This document shows, piece after piece, positions 51,794 to 62,189 of a stretch of DNA of 64,000 nucleotides. The position numbers were made by a program, and so were the translations under genes. How positions within the stretch are numbered: position 1 is the first letter of the stretch; the number at the start of each line of letters is the position of its first letter. Source of the stretch: Flexistipes sp. (lineage in GTDB: Bacteria; Chrysiogenota; Deferribacteres; Deferribacterales; Flexistipitaceae); assembly GCF_036172515.1 (NCBI RefSeq), contig NZ_JAXKVW010000004.1:1-64000 (forward strand). The letters run 5' to 3'. The notes below the pieces were generated by a model. The model was given only the letters and a program-made list of their open reading frames with translations, was not told the origin of the DNA and made no database searches.

Positions 51794-52363
51794 ATGCAAA
51801 AATTAATTTTTTTAAACGACTGGTTCTTTAATGAAAAACTGCTGTACGATAGTTTTGAGCCGTTGACAAACCGTTTTGATGTGGAAATATCTAAATCTTC
51901 TGATTTCTTGAATATAGGAGAAAATGATATTATTGCAGGGTGGGGCAGCGGTTGCCTGGATATCCTGGAAGCTATGAATAAAAGCGACTTGAATAATATT
52001 AAAATTTTAATTTCACCATACCTCGATTACGATTATTTTGTTTACAACAGCAGCGATAAATCAGGTGAATTTGAAGCGACGTATCGAAAAAAAACAGGTA
52101 TACTGGAAGATGAATATATTGATACTGAGAGGGACATAACCAAAAATCGCGGCAAAGTTGTATATCCTGATAAAAATCGATGGTTCACAAATACATACGT
52201 TTTTATCGGGGATTCTGACCGTCTTGTGCTTTTTAAGTACCATCTGTATTTTGCAGAAATGTATAACGGATGCTCTTTTCACCTTATTGAAAACGCTGGG
52301 TTTGCCCCTTTTTACAAAAGTGGTGATTTCCTGGATATTCTGGAGGCTAATGCACCCTTATGA
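51794..52363 (+). CDS. Alpha/beta-hydrolase-like protein, probably degenerate
   Basis: 189 residues. The order IIAGWGSGCLDILEA (a nucleophile-elbow-like turn), YVFIGDSDRLV (a position where the acid loop usually lies) and LIENAGFAPF at the end recall BioH/BioG-type esterases. The expected catalytic His of the last motif (GHxPF) is Phe here. So it may be a non-enzymatic relative, or the resemblance is superficial. Its stop overlaps the dnaG start by four bases, and it is the first gene of the dnaG-rpoD group. Confidence 0.5.
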   Translation: MQKLIFLNDWFFNEKLLYDSFEPLTNRFDVEISKSSDFLNIGENDIIAGWGSGCLDILEAMNKSDLNNIKILISPYLDYDYFVYNSSDKSGEFEATYRKKTGILEDEYIDTERDITKNRGKVVYPDKNRWFTNTYVFIGDSDRLVLFKYHLYFAEMYNGCSFHLIENAGFAPFYKSGDFLDILEANAPL

Positions 52364-54081
52364 CAAGATCAGAAGGTTTGCTGGAAGAAATTTTGGAAAG
52401 GGTGGATATTGCTGAGTATATTTCCCAATTTGTCGATTTGAAGAAAACGGGCAGCAGCTTTAAAGGGTTATGCCCTTTTCATGATGAAAGAACCCCTTCA
52501 TTCTCTGTAACACCTGAGAAAAAACTTTACCACTGTTTTGGATGCGGTGCAGCCGGCAATGTCGTTGGATTTGCAATGAAATATCATAACCTGGATTTTG
52601 TGGATGCAATGAAAATGCTGTGTGAGCGTTACAATATCGTATTCGAGCAGCGAGAGCGCCCGAGACATTACAATGAGATACTTGAAATTCATAAAGAGCT
52701 TCTTGTCCGTTCCAAGCAGGATTTAATCGGTAATACCGGCAGGCATGCTTTGGAGTATATGCTGAAAAGAGGTTTTGACAGGCAGATACTGGATGAGTTT
52801 GATATCGGTTTTTTCCCGGAAAATTTTGACATATCGTTTTTAAGGAAAAAATATTCCAAAAATTCACTTGCAGCTACAGGTCTTTTTTACGAATATTCCG
52901 GGCGGTTGAAATTTAAGTTTGCTGGCCGGCTGAGTTTCCCCATTAAAGATACTATGGGGAATGTTATTGCCTTCAGCGGACGGTCACTGAAAGATGATGT
53001 GAAACCGAAATATATAAATTCGCCCACGACAGATGTTTTTGAAAAACGCAAATTTCTCTACAACATGGACGGTGCTAAATCTAAGATGAAAGAGGAAAAA
53101 ACGGGAATTGTTGTAGAAGGTTATATCGACGTAATGCGGTGCAGTCAGGCAGGTATCAAAAATACCGTTTCTCCTATGGGAACATCCTTTACTAAAGAGC
53201 AGGCAGCGCTTCTTAAACGTTACTGCGATGATGTCATACTCGTGTTTGACGGAGATTTTGCAGGAAAAAAAGCAGCTTACAGATCACTGGAAACGTTTAT
53301 AGATATAAATTTTTTCCCACAGGTTGTTTTTCTGCCGGAGGAGGATGATCCTGATTCTTTGATAAAAGAAAAAGGTGTTTCTGCTTTTTTGGAAAAGCTT
53401 GAAAGCAGAAAAGATTTGTTTGTCACTTATATAAACAATTTGTCAAAGTATGCAGATTCATACCAGAAAAAGCTCAAAATCATAGAAAGGATTAAATCAC
53501 TCCTGATCAAAGTTAAAAACCCGTATTTAAAAGATGAGTATTTTGCCCAGACAGCAAAGATTTTTGGTTTAAATGAAGAAACTTTACGCAAAGATATTGA
53601 ATTTTCTTCACATAAGAATACTTTTAATACAATTGAAAAAAGAGGTGGTAAATTAAATTATTTTTGTGAGGAAAATTTTCTCGCCTCCTTATTTAGTCTT
53701 TCAGAAGATGTTATCGATTCTTTGTTGGAAGATATGAATGAAGAATATTTCAGTGATGAAAATTTTAGAAAGATTTATAAAAAAATTATTGATGTTTTGA
53801 AAAATGGTGATATTATGCATGTTCTGCTCAATGATGAAGAGATAGGGGAGATTGCCTCGAACATCTTAATCACGGACTTTGGGGATGAAGATCCTTATGC
53901 CGTGGCTCTTAAAAACAAAAATAAGTTAAGGTTTAATTATCTGGAAAGGATGAAAAAAATTAAAATCAATGAACTTAGTCAGTTCAAAAACGATCCTGTT
54001 AAATCTGAAGAAATACTTGAAAAACTCAATAAAATATTAACCGAAATTAAAGAACTCAGATCGTCAGTTTTGGAGGTTTAA
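52360..54081 (+). CDS. dnaG: DNA primase
   Basis: 573 residues. CHC2 zinc domain at the N-terminus (CPFHDERTPSFSV...YHCFGCGAAG), catalytic core with the Toprim acidic residues (VVEGYIDVM, VFDGDFAGKKA) and a C-terminal helicase-binding region. Makes RNA primers at replication forks. Starts inside the stop of the preceding gene and is followed six bases later by rpoD, as in many bacterial macromolecular-synthesis operons, but without rpsU. Confidence 0.95.
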   Translation: MTRSEGLLEEILERVDIAEYISQFVDLKKTGSSFKGLCPFHDERTPSFSVTPEKKLYHCFGCGAAGNVVGFAMKYHNLDFVDAMKMLCERYNIVFEQRERPRHYNEILEIHKELLVRSKQDLIGNTGRHALEYMLKRGFDRQILDEFDIGFFPENFDISFLRKKYSKNSLAATGLFYEYSGRLKFKFAGRLSFPIKDTMGNVIAFSGRSLKDDVKPKYINSPTTDVFEKRKFLYNMDGAKSKMKEEKTGIVVEGYIDVMRCSQAGIKNTVSPMGTSFTKEQAALLKRYCDDVILVFDGDFAGKKAAYRSLETFIDINFFPQVVFLPEEDDPDSLIKEKGVSAFLEKLESRKDLFVTYINNLSKYADSYQKKLKIIERIKSLLIKVKNPYLKDEYFAQTAKIFGLNEETLRKDIEFSSHKNTFNTIEKRGGKLNYFCEENFLASLFSLSEDVIDSLLEDMNEEYFSDENFRKIYKKIIDVLKNGDIMHVLLNDEEIGEIASNILITDFGDEDPYAVALKNKNKLRFNYLERMKKIKINELSQFKNDPVKSEEILEKLNKILTEIKELRSSVLEV

Positions 54082-54087
54082 ACGTCT

Positions 54088-55890
54088 ATGCCTAAGAAAA
54101 TAAAAATACCCGAAGTTAAGCAACTCATCTCCATGGGCAAAGAGAAAGGCTTTGTTACCTTTGATGAGATAAACGAACTGTTGTCCGAAGATATTATTTC
54201 TACGGAACTTATTGATGATGTTTTGATGCTTCTTGCTCAATTAAAAATCGATGTTCTTGACAATAACAACAAGAAAAACTCATTACTGTCTCACAGCAAT
54301 ATTGAAGAAGAAAGCTCTGAAAGCGGTGAGGAAGAAGTGAGTGTTGAAGCAGCTATCAGTACCGATGATCCTGTGAGGCTTTATCTGCGTGAAATGGGTA
54401 ACATACCCCTTTTAAGCAGAGAAGAAGAAATAGATGTGGCTAAAGAAATAGAAGAGGGGCAGCGAAAGGTTATTAAAAGTGTACTTTCTTTTCCCACAAC
54501 GGCCAAGCAGATTATGGAAATAGCTGAAAATATAAAAATGGGCGAGATGAAATTAAAGGACATTATTGATGTGGATGATGATCTGGACACTGAATCTGAT
54601 GAAATCGTCGATTATGAAGAGCTTGATGAAGAAGAAATTAAAGTATTAAAAGATGAAAGGGAAATCAAAATAAAAGAGGATTTCCTGGGTGTCCTGGAAG
54701 ATATTGTTGCACAGCTCAAAGAAAACATTGCTCTGACTAAAAAGATAAAGCAAAGCGATATGAGCATTGACAATATCCTCACTTATAAGCAGCAGATACA
54801 GGACTCTGTTTCCGATATTGCCGAAAAGCTTTTGGAGATAAAGGTTAATTATAACAGTATCTGCAAGATAGCTCAGAACATCAAAAAAATGTATGAAGAT
54901 ATTTCCAATGCCGAAGAGGATTTGGTCAAGATATTTAAAATCATAAAACTGGATACTTTCGAACTTCATTACGATCCTGAGCGGGATATGGTATTGGTAA
55001 ATGAAAAGATAGAAAGCACAGGCCTTCCTGCAAAAGACAGAAATATGCTCAGTAAAAAATTCACCAATGCATATGACAAAATTTGTAATCAATATCATAA
55101 AATAGGTCTGGATAAGAGCGAAATGCAGCTGGTATATGAAAGTCTTCTTGAGGGCGAATATGAAACGGAACTGGCAAAATCAAAGCTTATTGAGGCCAAC
55201 CTGAGGCTGGTGGTAAGTATTGCTAAAAAGTATACCAACCGTGGTCTTCAGTTTCTGGATCTTATTCAGGAGGGCAATATAGGGCTTATGAAAGCCGTTG
55301 AGAAGTTTGAGTATCAGAGAGGTTATAAGTTTTCAACCTATGCCACATGGTGGATAAGACAGGCTATAACACGTGCGATTGCCGACCAGGCTAAAACAAT
55401 AAGAATTCCAGTACATATGATAGAAACGATAAACAAGATGATAAAAATGTCCAGACAATTACAAGTTGAAACAGGAAGAGAGCCGACACCTGATGAAATT
55501 TCCGAAAAGATGGACATACCTGTGGAAAAAGTTAAAAAAGTTCTCAAAATAGCCAAAGAACCCGTTTCACTTGAGACACCTATAGGTGAGGATGAAGACA
55601 GCAACTTAGGGGATTTTATAGAGGACAAGAAGGCTCTGAACCCCACAGACGAAGTTACCTATTTAAAATTGCGGGAACATACTCAACACATTTTGGACAC
55701 TCTCTCGCCAAGGGAAGCCAGTGTGCTGAGACTGAGATTCGGGATAGACTGTGCTTCAGACCATACTTTGGAAGAAGTGGGGAAAAAGTTCAACGTAACC
55801 AGAGAGCGTATCAGACAGATTGAAGCAAAAGCACTCAGAAAGCTGAGGCATCCGACCAGAAGCAGAATTCTCAGAACCTTTTCAGAATAG
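54088..55890 (+). CDS. rpoD: RNA polymerase primary sigma factor
   Basis: 600 residues. Region 1.1 (about 1-75), an acidic linker, region 1.2 ([20 protein letters not shown]), a non-conserved insert, regions 2-3 ([20 protein letters not shown] and [17 protein letters not shown]), and region 4 with the -35-binding helix-turn-helix ([20 protein letters not shown]). This is the housekeeping sigma of the cell. GGAGG lies upstream and a good terminator follows. Confidence 0.96.
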   Translation: MPKKIKIPEVKQLISMGKEKGFVTFDEINELLSEDIISTELIDDVLMLLAQLKIDVLDNNNKKNSLLSHSNIEEESSESGEEEVSVEAAISTDDPVRLYLREMGNIPLLSREEEIDVAKEIEEGQRKVIKSVLSFPTTAKQIMEIAENIKMGEMKLKDIIDVDDDLDTESDEIVDYEELDEEEIKVLKDEREIKIKEDFLGVLEDIVAQLKENIALTKKIKQSDMSIDNILTYKQQIQDSVSDIAEKLLEIKVNYNSICKIAQNIKKMYEDISNAEEDLVKIFKIIKLDTFELHYDPERDMVLVNEKIESTGLPAKDRNMLSKKFTNAYDKICNQYHKIGLDKSEMQLVYESLLEGEYETELAKSKLIEANLRLVVSIAKKYTNRGLQFLDLIQEGNIGLMKAVEKFEYQRGYKFSTYATWWIRQAITRAIADQAKTIRIPVHMIETINKMIKMSRQLQVETGREPTPDEISEKMDIPVEKVKKVLKIAKEPVSLETPIGEDEDSNLGDFIEDKKALNPTDEVTYLKLREHTQHILDTLSPREASVLRLRFGIDCASDHTLEEVGKKFNVTRERIRQIEAKALRKLRHPTRSRILRTFSE

Positions 55891-55893
55891 ATT

Positions 55894-55922
55894 AAAATCC
55901 GCCGTTTGGCGGATTTTTTTTG
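55894..55922 (+). terminator. Terminator of the dnaG-rpoD operon
   Basis: Stem AAAATCCGCC/GGCGGATTTT with loop GTTT, followed by a T-run, directly after the rpoD stop. A typical rho-independent terminator. The remaining 55923-56155 is AT-rich with no gene. Confidence 0.92.
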
Positions 55923-56155
55923 TTATAAAGGACTTTCTTTTCAAATATTGATTTGGCTAAAAGAGTGAAGTAGTGAGAAAGGGAAATAGAGAAGTAGACA
56001 AATTGGGCAGGGGAGCAGCAGAAAAGTTCTTGAAAATTAGTGTTAAAATTTGGTAGTTTAATAGCCTGATACATACTCATTTAACGTTGTTTCTGAATGA
56101 TTGTTTTTAAGTACCTGTATTTACTTTTTGAACTAAATTAAAAAAGGAGAAAACA

Positions 56156-56866
56156 TTGGACACCAAGATTATTGTTGCGCTTGATTTTCCGGATTATTCA
56201 AAAGCTGCAGATCTTGTGACGGATCTCTCTGGTACCGTGGATTTTTATAAAGTGGGACTGGAATCTTTTATAAGCTGCGGAGAAAAACTGATACATTTTC
56301 TGAAATCCAACGGCAAAAAAGTTTTTCTGGATCTCAAGTTTCACGATATACCCAACACCGTTGCCTCTGCAAGCCTTGCATGTCTTAAGTATGATATTGA
56401 TATGCTCAATGTTCATGCCCAGGGGGGCAGTCAGATGATGAGTATCGTAAGCTCCGAAATAGAGAATTATTGCAGCAGACATAATTTGCAAAAGCCTTAT
56501 CTGATAGCAGTGACTCTGTTAACTTCATTAAGCGACGATCATTTAAAAGAATATAAAATTAATGCGAAAAACACGCTGGAATATGTGGTTGATCTGGCGA
56601 AAATTACACAGAGAAACGGCTTTGACGGTGTGGTCGCTTCAGCCAGAGAGGTTTCTGCTATTAAAAATACTTTGGGGAATTATTTTTTAACTGTTACTCC
56701 CGGCATCAGACCGGCATGGGCAGCGAAGAACGATCAACAGCGTGTTGTGACACCTTCTGAAGCAAGCAAGCTTGGCTGTGATTATATAGTTATAGGAAGA
56801 CCTATTACTGCAAGTAAAAAACCTTATGAAGCTGCGGAAAAAATATTGGAGGAATTAAATGACTGA
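56156..56866 (+). CDS. pyrF: Orotidine-5'-phosphate decarboxylase
   Basis: 236 residues, last step of UMP synthesis. Starts at TTG, six bases after AAGGAG. IIVALDFPD at the beginning, the catalytic DLKFHDIPNT motif (Lys and Asp pairs), TPGIRPAW and VIGRPIT at the phosphate site identify the PyrF group 1 family. Its stop overlaps the pyrE start by eight bases. Confidence 0.95.
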   Translation: MDTKIIVALDFPDYSKAADLVTDLSGTVDFYKVGLESFISCGEKLIHFLKSNGKKVFLDLKFHDIPNTVASASLACLKYDIDMLNVHAQGGSQMMSIVSSEIENYCSRHNLQKPYLIAVTLLTSLSDDHLKEYKINAKNTLEYVVDLAKITQRNGFDGVVASAREVSAIKNTLGNYFLTVTPGIRPAWAAKNDQQRVVTPSEASKLGCDYIVIGRPITASKKPYEAAEKILEELND

Positions 56867-57434
56867 CAAGGAAATTATCGAGATCTACAAAAAACACGAT
56901 GCACTGCTAAAAGGGCATTTTCTGCTTTCATCCGGACTGCACAGCGACATGTATCTCCAGTCGGCACTTGTCATGCAGTATCCGGTTATTGCCGAAAGTA
57001 TAATAAACGAATTGGTGAAGAAAGTTTATTATATGAATTTTACAACGGTTGTCAGCCCGGCAATCGGAGGAATAAGGTTCGGATATGAGCTGGCAAGGTT
57101 ATTGAAAAAACGCTCTGTTTTTACTGAAAGGACAAACGGACAGATGAGTTTCAGAAGAGGTTTTTCATTGCAGGAAGGTGAGTCAGTTCTTGTGGCCGAA
57201 GATGTTGTTACAACCGGAAAATCCACAAAAGAATGTATAAAAGTTGTAGAAGATACCGGTGCAAAAGTTGTGGGTGTTACTTCCCTGATCGACAGAAGCG
57301 GTGGAGATGTGGATTTCGGAGTTCCTTTTATCCCGTTAATAACAGTGGAAGTCAACACATACGAGCCGGGAGAATGCCCTTTATGTAAAGAAGGTATCCC
57401 TTTGACAAAACCAGGGAGCAGGGAATTTGTCTGA
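56859..57434 (+). CDS. pyrE: Orotate phosphoribosyltransferase
   Basis: 191 residues. Transfers phosphoribose from PRPP to orotate. The PRPP-binding motif VLVAEDVVTTGKST is intact, as are SSGLHSDMY and GGIRFGYELAR. The C-terminal CPLCKEG stretch is a known variant tail. Coupled to pyrF; together they give the last two steps of UMP synthesis. Confidence 0.94.
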   Translation: MTDKEIIEIYKKHDALLKGHFLLSSGLHSDMYLQSALVMQYPVIAESIINELVKKVYYMNFTTVVSPAIGGIRFGYELARLLKKRSVFTERTNGQMSFRRGFSLQEGESVLVAEDVVTTGKSTKECIKVVEDTGAKVVGVTSLIDRSGGDVDFGVPFIPLITVEVNTYEPGECPLCKEGIPLTKPGSREFV

Positions 57435-57666
57435 TTTTTACACTAACTACCTCTAACGACCTTTAATTACTTCTCTTATTACGCATCTTGAGTTATGTTT
57501 ATAAATGCGTAAGTTTTGGAAAGATAGTAGAATTTTTTAATTTAATCAGCTGTTTTTATGTTATATTTAAATGTAAGGTTTAGGTTTAGAAGGAATATTA
57601 ATGAAAAAGAAGATTGTTACAAATGCTTATTTGTAATTTTATCATTGCGAATGAAAAGGTGCTTTG

Positions 57667-59154
57667 ATGTACAGAATTCTTTATGCTGAAGACAATTTTG
57701 AGAACTACAAACTTGTGGAGTTTGTTCTTAAAAAAAATGGGTTCGATGTGAAAAACGCAGTGGACGGTTTGGATGTTATAGATAAAGTAGAGAGCTATAA
57801 ACCTCATTTGATCATTATGGATATAGATCTTCCCAATCTTATGGGCTACGAGGTGACCTCCTGGTTAAAATCGAAAGAGGAGTATAAAGATATTCCCGTG
57901 GTTGCTCTTACAGCGGATTATTCAGGTAATTATGAAGTTGTTTCGAGGATATCCGGATGCGCTGCATATTATTCAAAACCGGTTGATCCTGTTTCTTTTG
58001 CCAGAGAAATCAAAAAATTTATAGAAACAGGTCAAAAAAACCCCGATACAAAACCTTTATCAGAGCAAATGTCAAAATCCCTTGAAAACAAAGCAAGGCA
58101 GGTACATGACCTTAATAAGCAGTTAAAAGAGTATGAAAATAGGTTCTCAGGCATACTGTCTAAACTTTCGGATATTATTGTAATAACTGACAGAGATTTT
58201 AATATCACTTATTATAACAGCAGTGCTATTGAAAAGGAAGCTTTCAGAGAACGTTACATATCCGGGATGAATTTTTTTGAATTATTCAGCTGCGTTGGTA
58301 TGAATACTGAAGAATTAGGAAAAAAGCTGGAAGAAAATGGAAAACTGTCAAATATCGATATAGAGCTCCAATCTGTGGGCGGAACCGGCAGTTTTTTCCT
58401 GGCAAATTTTGACATGACAGATGATGAGGTTGTGATTTCACTGAGAGAGGTAAGCAGTGATGTGAAAAATTTTAATACTATGGATCAAGTGGATAAAATG
58501 GCAGGTTTGGGGGTGATTACATCCGGCATCATACATGAGATTAATAATCCTTTGACAGCTATTAAAACATATTTGGAAGTTTTAAAGATGAAAACAAACG
58601 ATGAAACTTTGAAAGGTGTGGTTGAAAAAATTGACACGGGATTTCAAACTATAGAGAAATTAACGAACAGTCTTTTGGAGTTTGCAAAACCTTCCAGAGA
58701 AAAACCTTATCCTATAAATATCAACAATATTGTTAAAGAGGTAATGAGTTTCAGTGAATATGAAATCAGGCGGGGTAATGTTAAAATAAATTTTGATATG
58801 CAGGATGATATCCCTGTTTTTAAAGGCACTAAATCACAAATTGAGCAGGTTGTTTTAAATTTGCTTATAAATGCAAATCATGCTGTCTCTAAAAGTGAAA
58901 ACCCCGAAATCACCATTAAAACTTATGAGGAAGACAGTTGTACAGTTTTTGAGGTTTCAGACAACGGACCGGGAATAAGAGAAGATATAAAAAATAGAAT
59001 TTTTGAGCCTTTTTTTACCACAAAGGGCAAAGACAAAGCAACCGGGCTCGGATTAACAATGGTTAAGCAAATCGTGGAGAGACACAATGGAACTCTTGAC
59101 TTTACTTCTGACGATAAAGGGACTAATTTTATTATAAAGTTTGAAAAGGAATAG
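57667..59154 (+). CDS. Receiver-PAS-histidine kinase
   Basis: 495 residues from ATG 57667 (AAAAGGTG upstream; in-frame TTG at 57664 is less likely). Receiver of CheY type (about 1-118, IIMDIDLPNLMG), coiled coil, PAS domain (about 160-265), HisKA with H290 in SGIIHEINNPLTAIKTY, and HATPase_c with FTTKGKDKATGLGL. The N-terminal receiver means it may be an intermediate in a phosphorelay. A GGDEF cyclase gene follows after 42 bases. Confidence 0.92.
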   Translation: MYRILYAEDNFENYKLVEFVLKKNGFDVKNAVDGLDVIDKVESYKPHLIIMDIDLPNLMGYEVTSWLKSKEEYKDIPVVALTADYSGNYEVVSRISGCAAYYSKPVDPVSFAREIKKFIETGQKNPDTKPLSEQMSKSLENKARQVHDLNKQLKEYENRFSGILSKLSDIIVITDRDFNITYYNSSAIEKEAFRERYISGMNFFELFSCVGMNTEELGKKLEENGKLSNIDIELQSVGGTGSFFLANFDMTDDEVVISLREVSSDVKNFNTMDQVDKMAGLGVITSGIIHEINNPLTAIKTYLEVLKMKTNDETLKGVVEKIDTGFQTIEKLTNSLLEFAKPSREKPYPININNIVKEVMSFSEYEIRRGNVKINFDMQDDIPVFKGTKSQIEQVVLNLLINANHAVSKSENPEITIKTYEEDSCTVFEVSDNGPGIREDIKNRIFEPFFTTKGKDKATGLGLTMVKQIVERHNGTLDFTSDDKGTNFIIKFEKE

Positions 59155-59196
59155 TTTAGATAAATAATAACAGACACAAATTAAGAGTATTAATCT

Positions 59197-60525
59197 ATGA
59201 ACAAAATTTTTCTTCTGTGTTTTCATGATAAAAAATACCTTCAGGGTTTATTTAAAGATTTTTCCTGCGATTATGCTTTAGATAAATATGAGGCTTACAG
59301 CAAATTAATTGCAAAAAATTACAATGCCGTATTTATTTCTGAAAAATTTCTTTATAGCAACAAATTTTGTATTTCGATTTTTGTTAAGGAAATATGTTCG
59401 TTAAAACCGCCTTTGATTGTGATTTCAGAAAATTATTATTTTCTGCCGGATTTGATAAGTGTTCCGGAGAGTGATTTGCCTAAAGTTCTGAACAGTTTTA
59501 CAGAAGAATTGCTGGAACCCGTCAAACATAATGAATCTGATGTTTTTCAGAACCTTGTTGTCCATATGGAGGAGCTGTTTTTAAATAAATATTTCCATGA
59601 AATGATCCTTAAAGGTTTGGAAAGTCTGGATCAGTGTTTTTTAAAGATTATAGAAGTAGTTGATATCGTTCTGCTGCCGGAATTGTTTGTGATAGGCAGA
59701 GTCACAAAAGATAAAACAGAATATTTTGTATCCCCTAATAACAGGCTGTCAAAAGATATAATAGATGAAATACTTGTAGAGAATAAACTGACTGAAGGTA
59801 AATTAGTTTTAAGAAATGAATTTAAAATAAAAGAAAAACACATCGATATTTCAGAGTTGGATTTTTTTATAAAGAAGAACATTTTGGCGGATGAAACCAT
59901 ATTTACTGTAATAGGTATTAAAAGGCCGGCAGCCGATGAAAATGTCAAAATCATGGCAGAGGCGCTGCAAAACCAGATAAAATCCACAATTTTTTATATA
60001 TCATCACTTATAAAACAGCAGAAAATGTATATTACAGATTATTTGACAGATATTTATAATCGCAGGTTTTTTGATGAAACGGTAAAAAAAGAGCTTCAAA
60101 GAAGCAAAAGACACAGGGAAAGCTTTGTGGTGATTTTTTTCGATATTGACAGTTTTAAGGATATTAATGATAAGTATGGGCACAGTGCCGGGGATCATAT
60201 TTTGGTTTCACTTACCTCTTATGTCCATTCACTGATAAGAGATTCAGATATTTTTGCAAGATTAGGCGGGGAAGAATTTGGGATTCTGCTTCCTGAGACC
60301 GAAGCGGATGGAGGGCGTTTTTTGGCTGAAAAAATCAGAAGAGAGGTTGCAGTAAAAGCCTTTGCTTTTGAATCCTCAAAAATAATCCTTACAATATCAG
60401 CCGGTGTGCTCACAGTGAAAAATTTTGAAGATGCTGATTATGATATCATTTATAAAATGTGTGATAATGCAATGTATGAAGCTAAAAGGCTTGGGAAAAA
60501 CAGATTGGTGGTAAGTGAAATATGA
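59197..60525 (+). CDS. GGDEF diguanylate cyclase
   Basis: 442 residues. The C-terminal 165 residues are a GGDEF domain with the active-site form GGEEF (RLGGEEFGILLPE), the metal-binding FFDIDSFKDIND, and the YKMCDNAMYEAKRLGKNR end. The I-site (RxxD) is not obvious. The first 105 residues look like a worn receiver domain and the middle (about 110-270) is of no known type. It would make cyclic di-GMP, opposing the HD-GYP protein at 803. It overlaps rlmN by four bases. Confidence 0.9.
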   Translation: MNKIFLLCFHDKKYLQGLFKDFSCDYALDKYEAYSKLIAKNYNAVFISEKFLYSNKFCISIFVKEICSLKPPLIVISENYYFLPDLISVPESDLPKVLNSFTEELLEPVKHNESDVFQNLVVHMEELFLNKYFHEMILKGLESLDQCFLKIIEVVDIVLLPELFVIGRVTKDKTEYFVSPNNRLSKDIIDEILVENKLTEGKLVLRNEFKIKEKHIDISELDFFIKKNILADETIFTVIGIKRPAADENVKIMAEALQNQIKSTIFYISSLIKQQKMYITDYLTDIYNRRFFDETVKKELQRSKRHRESFVVIFFDIDSFKDINDKYGHSAGDHILVSLTSYVHSLIRDSDIFARLGGEEFGILLPETEADGGRFLAEKIRREVAVKAFAFESSKIILTISAGVLTVKNFEDADYDIIYKMCDNAMYEAKRLGKNRLVVSEI

Positions 60526-61562
60526 AATTTCTGGATGATTTAAGCAGGCATAACCTCGAGTACGAAATGACTGAATTGGGAGAAAAACCTTTCAGAGGCA
60601 GGCAGCTTTACAAGTGGATGTACTCAAAAGGGGTTTTTGATTTGCAGGAAATGACCGATCTGTCTAAACAGCTTCGTCAAAAACTCGGACAGAAATATGG
60701 TTTTCGGAAAATAGACGTTATTGAAAACATACAGTCGAAAAAAGACGGATCTACAAAACTGCTTTTGGAGCTTGATGATAGCAACCGGATAGAAACTGTA
60801 ATTTTAAGAGACGGTGAAAGACTTACGGGATGTGTATCCACACAGGTCGGATGCAGAATGGGGTGTTCCTTTTGCAGTACCGCCAAAATAGGACTTATAA
60901 GAAATTTAAAAATAGGGGAGATTGTTAGGCAGATAATTATTATGAACAGACTTCTCTCTGAAAAGAATGAAAAGCTTTCAAATATTGTATTTATGGGAAT
61001 GGGGGAGCCTCTTGATAATCTTGATAACCTCAATGAAGCCATAAAAATAATACTTGATGAAAACGGACTTAATTTTTCTCACAGAAAAGTAACTGTTTCC
61101 ACATGCGGGATGGCTGATGAACTAAATAAAATGTATGAAGAGCTGGATTCTCCTGTAAACCTTGCTGTTTCACTTAATTTTACGGACAACGAGACTCGGC
61201 AAAAATATATGCCGGTCAGTAGAAAATATCCTGTTGAGGCTTTAATCAGCACTTTAAGAAACCTTCCTTTGCAGAAAAGAAAGCGCATAACTATTGAATA
61301 TGTGCTGTTGAAAAATATAAATGATAGTCAAATGGATGCAAAATATCTGGTTGAGGTCTTAAGAGGGCTGCCGGTTAAGATAAATCTTATCGTGTATAAT
61401 GATTCCGATATAGGTTTTAATTCAGCTGCGGATGAAAATGTTTTAGCATTTCAGAAGGTTTTGCTGGATAAGGGTTTCTCCGCTTTTATCAGGAAGAGTC
61501 TGGGAAGTGATATTGAAGGCGCTTGCGGACAATTATACGCCAGATACAACAAGAAAATTTAA
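60522..61562 (+). CDS. rlmN: Dual-specificity rRNA/tRNA methyltransferase RlmN
   Basis: 346 residues. Radical SAM enzyme that adds a methyl group at C2 of A2503 of 23S rRNA and of A37 of some tRNAs. CX3CX2C cluster in GCRMGCSFCST, FMGMGEPLDN, and the second catalytic Cys near the end in DIEGACGQL. The early KPFRGRQLYKWMYSKGV is also typical. Starts within the stop of the preceding gene. Confidence 0.95.
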   Translation: MKFLDDLSRHNLEYEMTELGEKPFRGRQLYKWMYSKGVFDLQEMTDLSKQLRQKLGQKYGFRKIDVIENIQSKKDGSTKLLLELDDSNRIETVILRDGERLTGCVSTQVGCRMGCSFCSTAKIGLIRNLKIGEIVRQIIIMNRLLSEKNEKLSNIVFMGMGEPLDNLDNLNEAIKIILDENGLNFSHRKVTVSTCGMADELNKMYEELDSPVNLAVSLNFTDNETRQKYMPVSRKYPVEALISTLRNLPLQKRKRITIEYVLLKNINDSQMDAKYLVEVLRGLPVKINLIVYNDSDIGFNSAADENVLAFQKVLLDKGFSAFIRKSLGSDIEGACGQLYARYNKKI

Positions 61563-61591
61563 CTCTCCTTACTTAGCGCTAAATTTACCGG

Positions 61592-61921
61592 TCAGTGTTT
61601 CAGAATATCAAGTATTCTTTCCAACTCAGATCTGACTACGCTGATAATATTGTCTTCTGCCGGATTCTGCTTTTTTGACCTTAGATTATCTTCATCCAGC
61701 CTTCTTTTGGCTCCCTCTATTGTCATTTTTTCAGTATAAAGCAGCTCTTTTATCTGTTCCAAAGTTTTAAGGTGATCTTTTGTGTAGTACCTGTGATTTG
61801 AACCGAATTTAACCGGTCTAAGCTGCCTGAACTCCTTTTCCCAAAAACGAATAATAGACGGCTTCAGACCAGTGATATCGCAAACTTCACCAATTTTATA
61901 ATAAAGCTTGGCTTTATGCAT
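61592..61921 (-). CDS. MerR-family regulator
   Basis: 109 residues. N-terminal winged helix of MerR type: YYKIGEVCDITGLKPSIIRF followed by WEKEF and HRYYTKDHLKTLEQI, then a short coiled coil. Such small MerR proteins next to ihfA/himA are common in Deltaproteobacteria and relatives. No effector-binding domain, so its signal is unknown. It overlaps the ihfA stop by eight bases. Confidence 0.9.
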   Translation of the reverse strand: MHKAKLYYKIGEVCDITGLKPSIIRFWEKEFRQLRPVKFGSNHRYYTKDHLKTLEQIKELLYTEKMTIEGAKRRLDEDNLRSKKQNPAEDNIISVVRSELERILDILKH

Positions 61922-62189
61922 TTACCTCTTCTTTAAATATCTGGCTGGGTCTGAAAACGACGACCGTTCTTGGTTCAATAACGGTTTCCACACCGGTTTT
62001 GGGGTTCCTGCCGATCCTTCTGCCTCTCACTTTGACGTCAAAATTTCCGAATCCTGAAATTTTAACGTTGTTTTTGTTAAGAATTTCATCTTTCATAATT
62101 TCAAAAACACTGTCCACAACATCAGATATGTCTTTTTTTGTAATACCTAAAGATTCGTAAATGTTTTCAACTATATCCGCTTTTGTCAT
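61914..62189 (-). CDS. ihfA: Integration host factor alpha / HU-family DNA-bending protein
   Basis: 91 residues from ATG 62189, which has AGGGGGT upstream; longer starts are not supported. The IHF/HU fold is clear: MTKADIVENIYESLGITKKD, VKISGFGNFDVKVR and the DNA-inserting arm GRNPKTGVE. The arm and the ARG-rich loop fit IHF-alpha better than HU. Such proteins bend DNA and are needed by sigma-54 promoters and site-specific recombinases, both of which leave traces in this window. Confidence 0.9.
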   Translation of the reverse strand: MTKADIVENIYESLGITKKDISDVVDSVFEIMKDEILNKNNVKISGFGNFDVKVRGRRIGRNPKTGVETVIEPRTVVVFRPSQIFKEEVNA

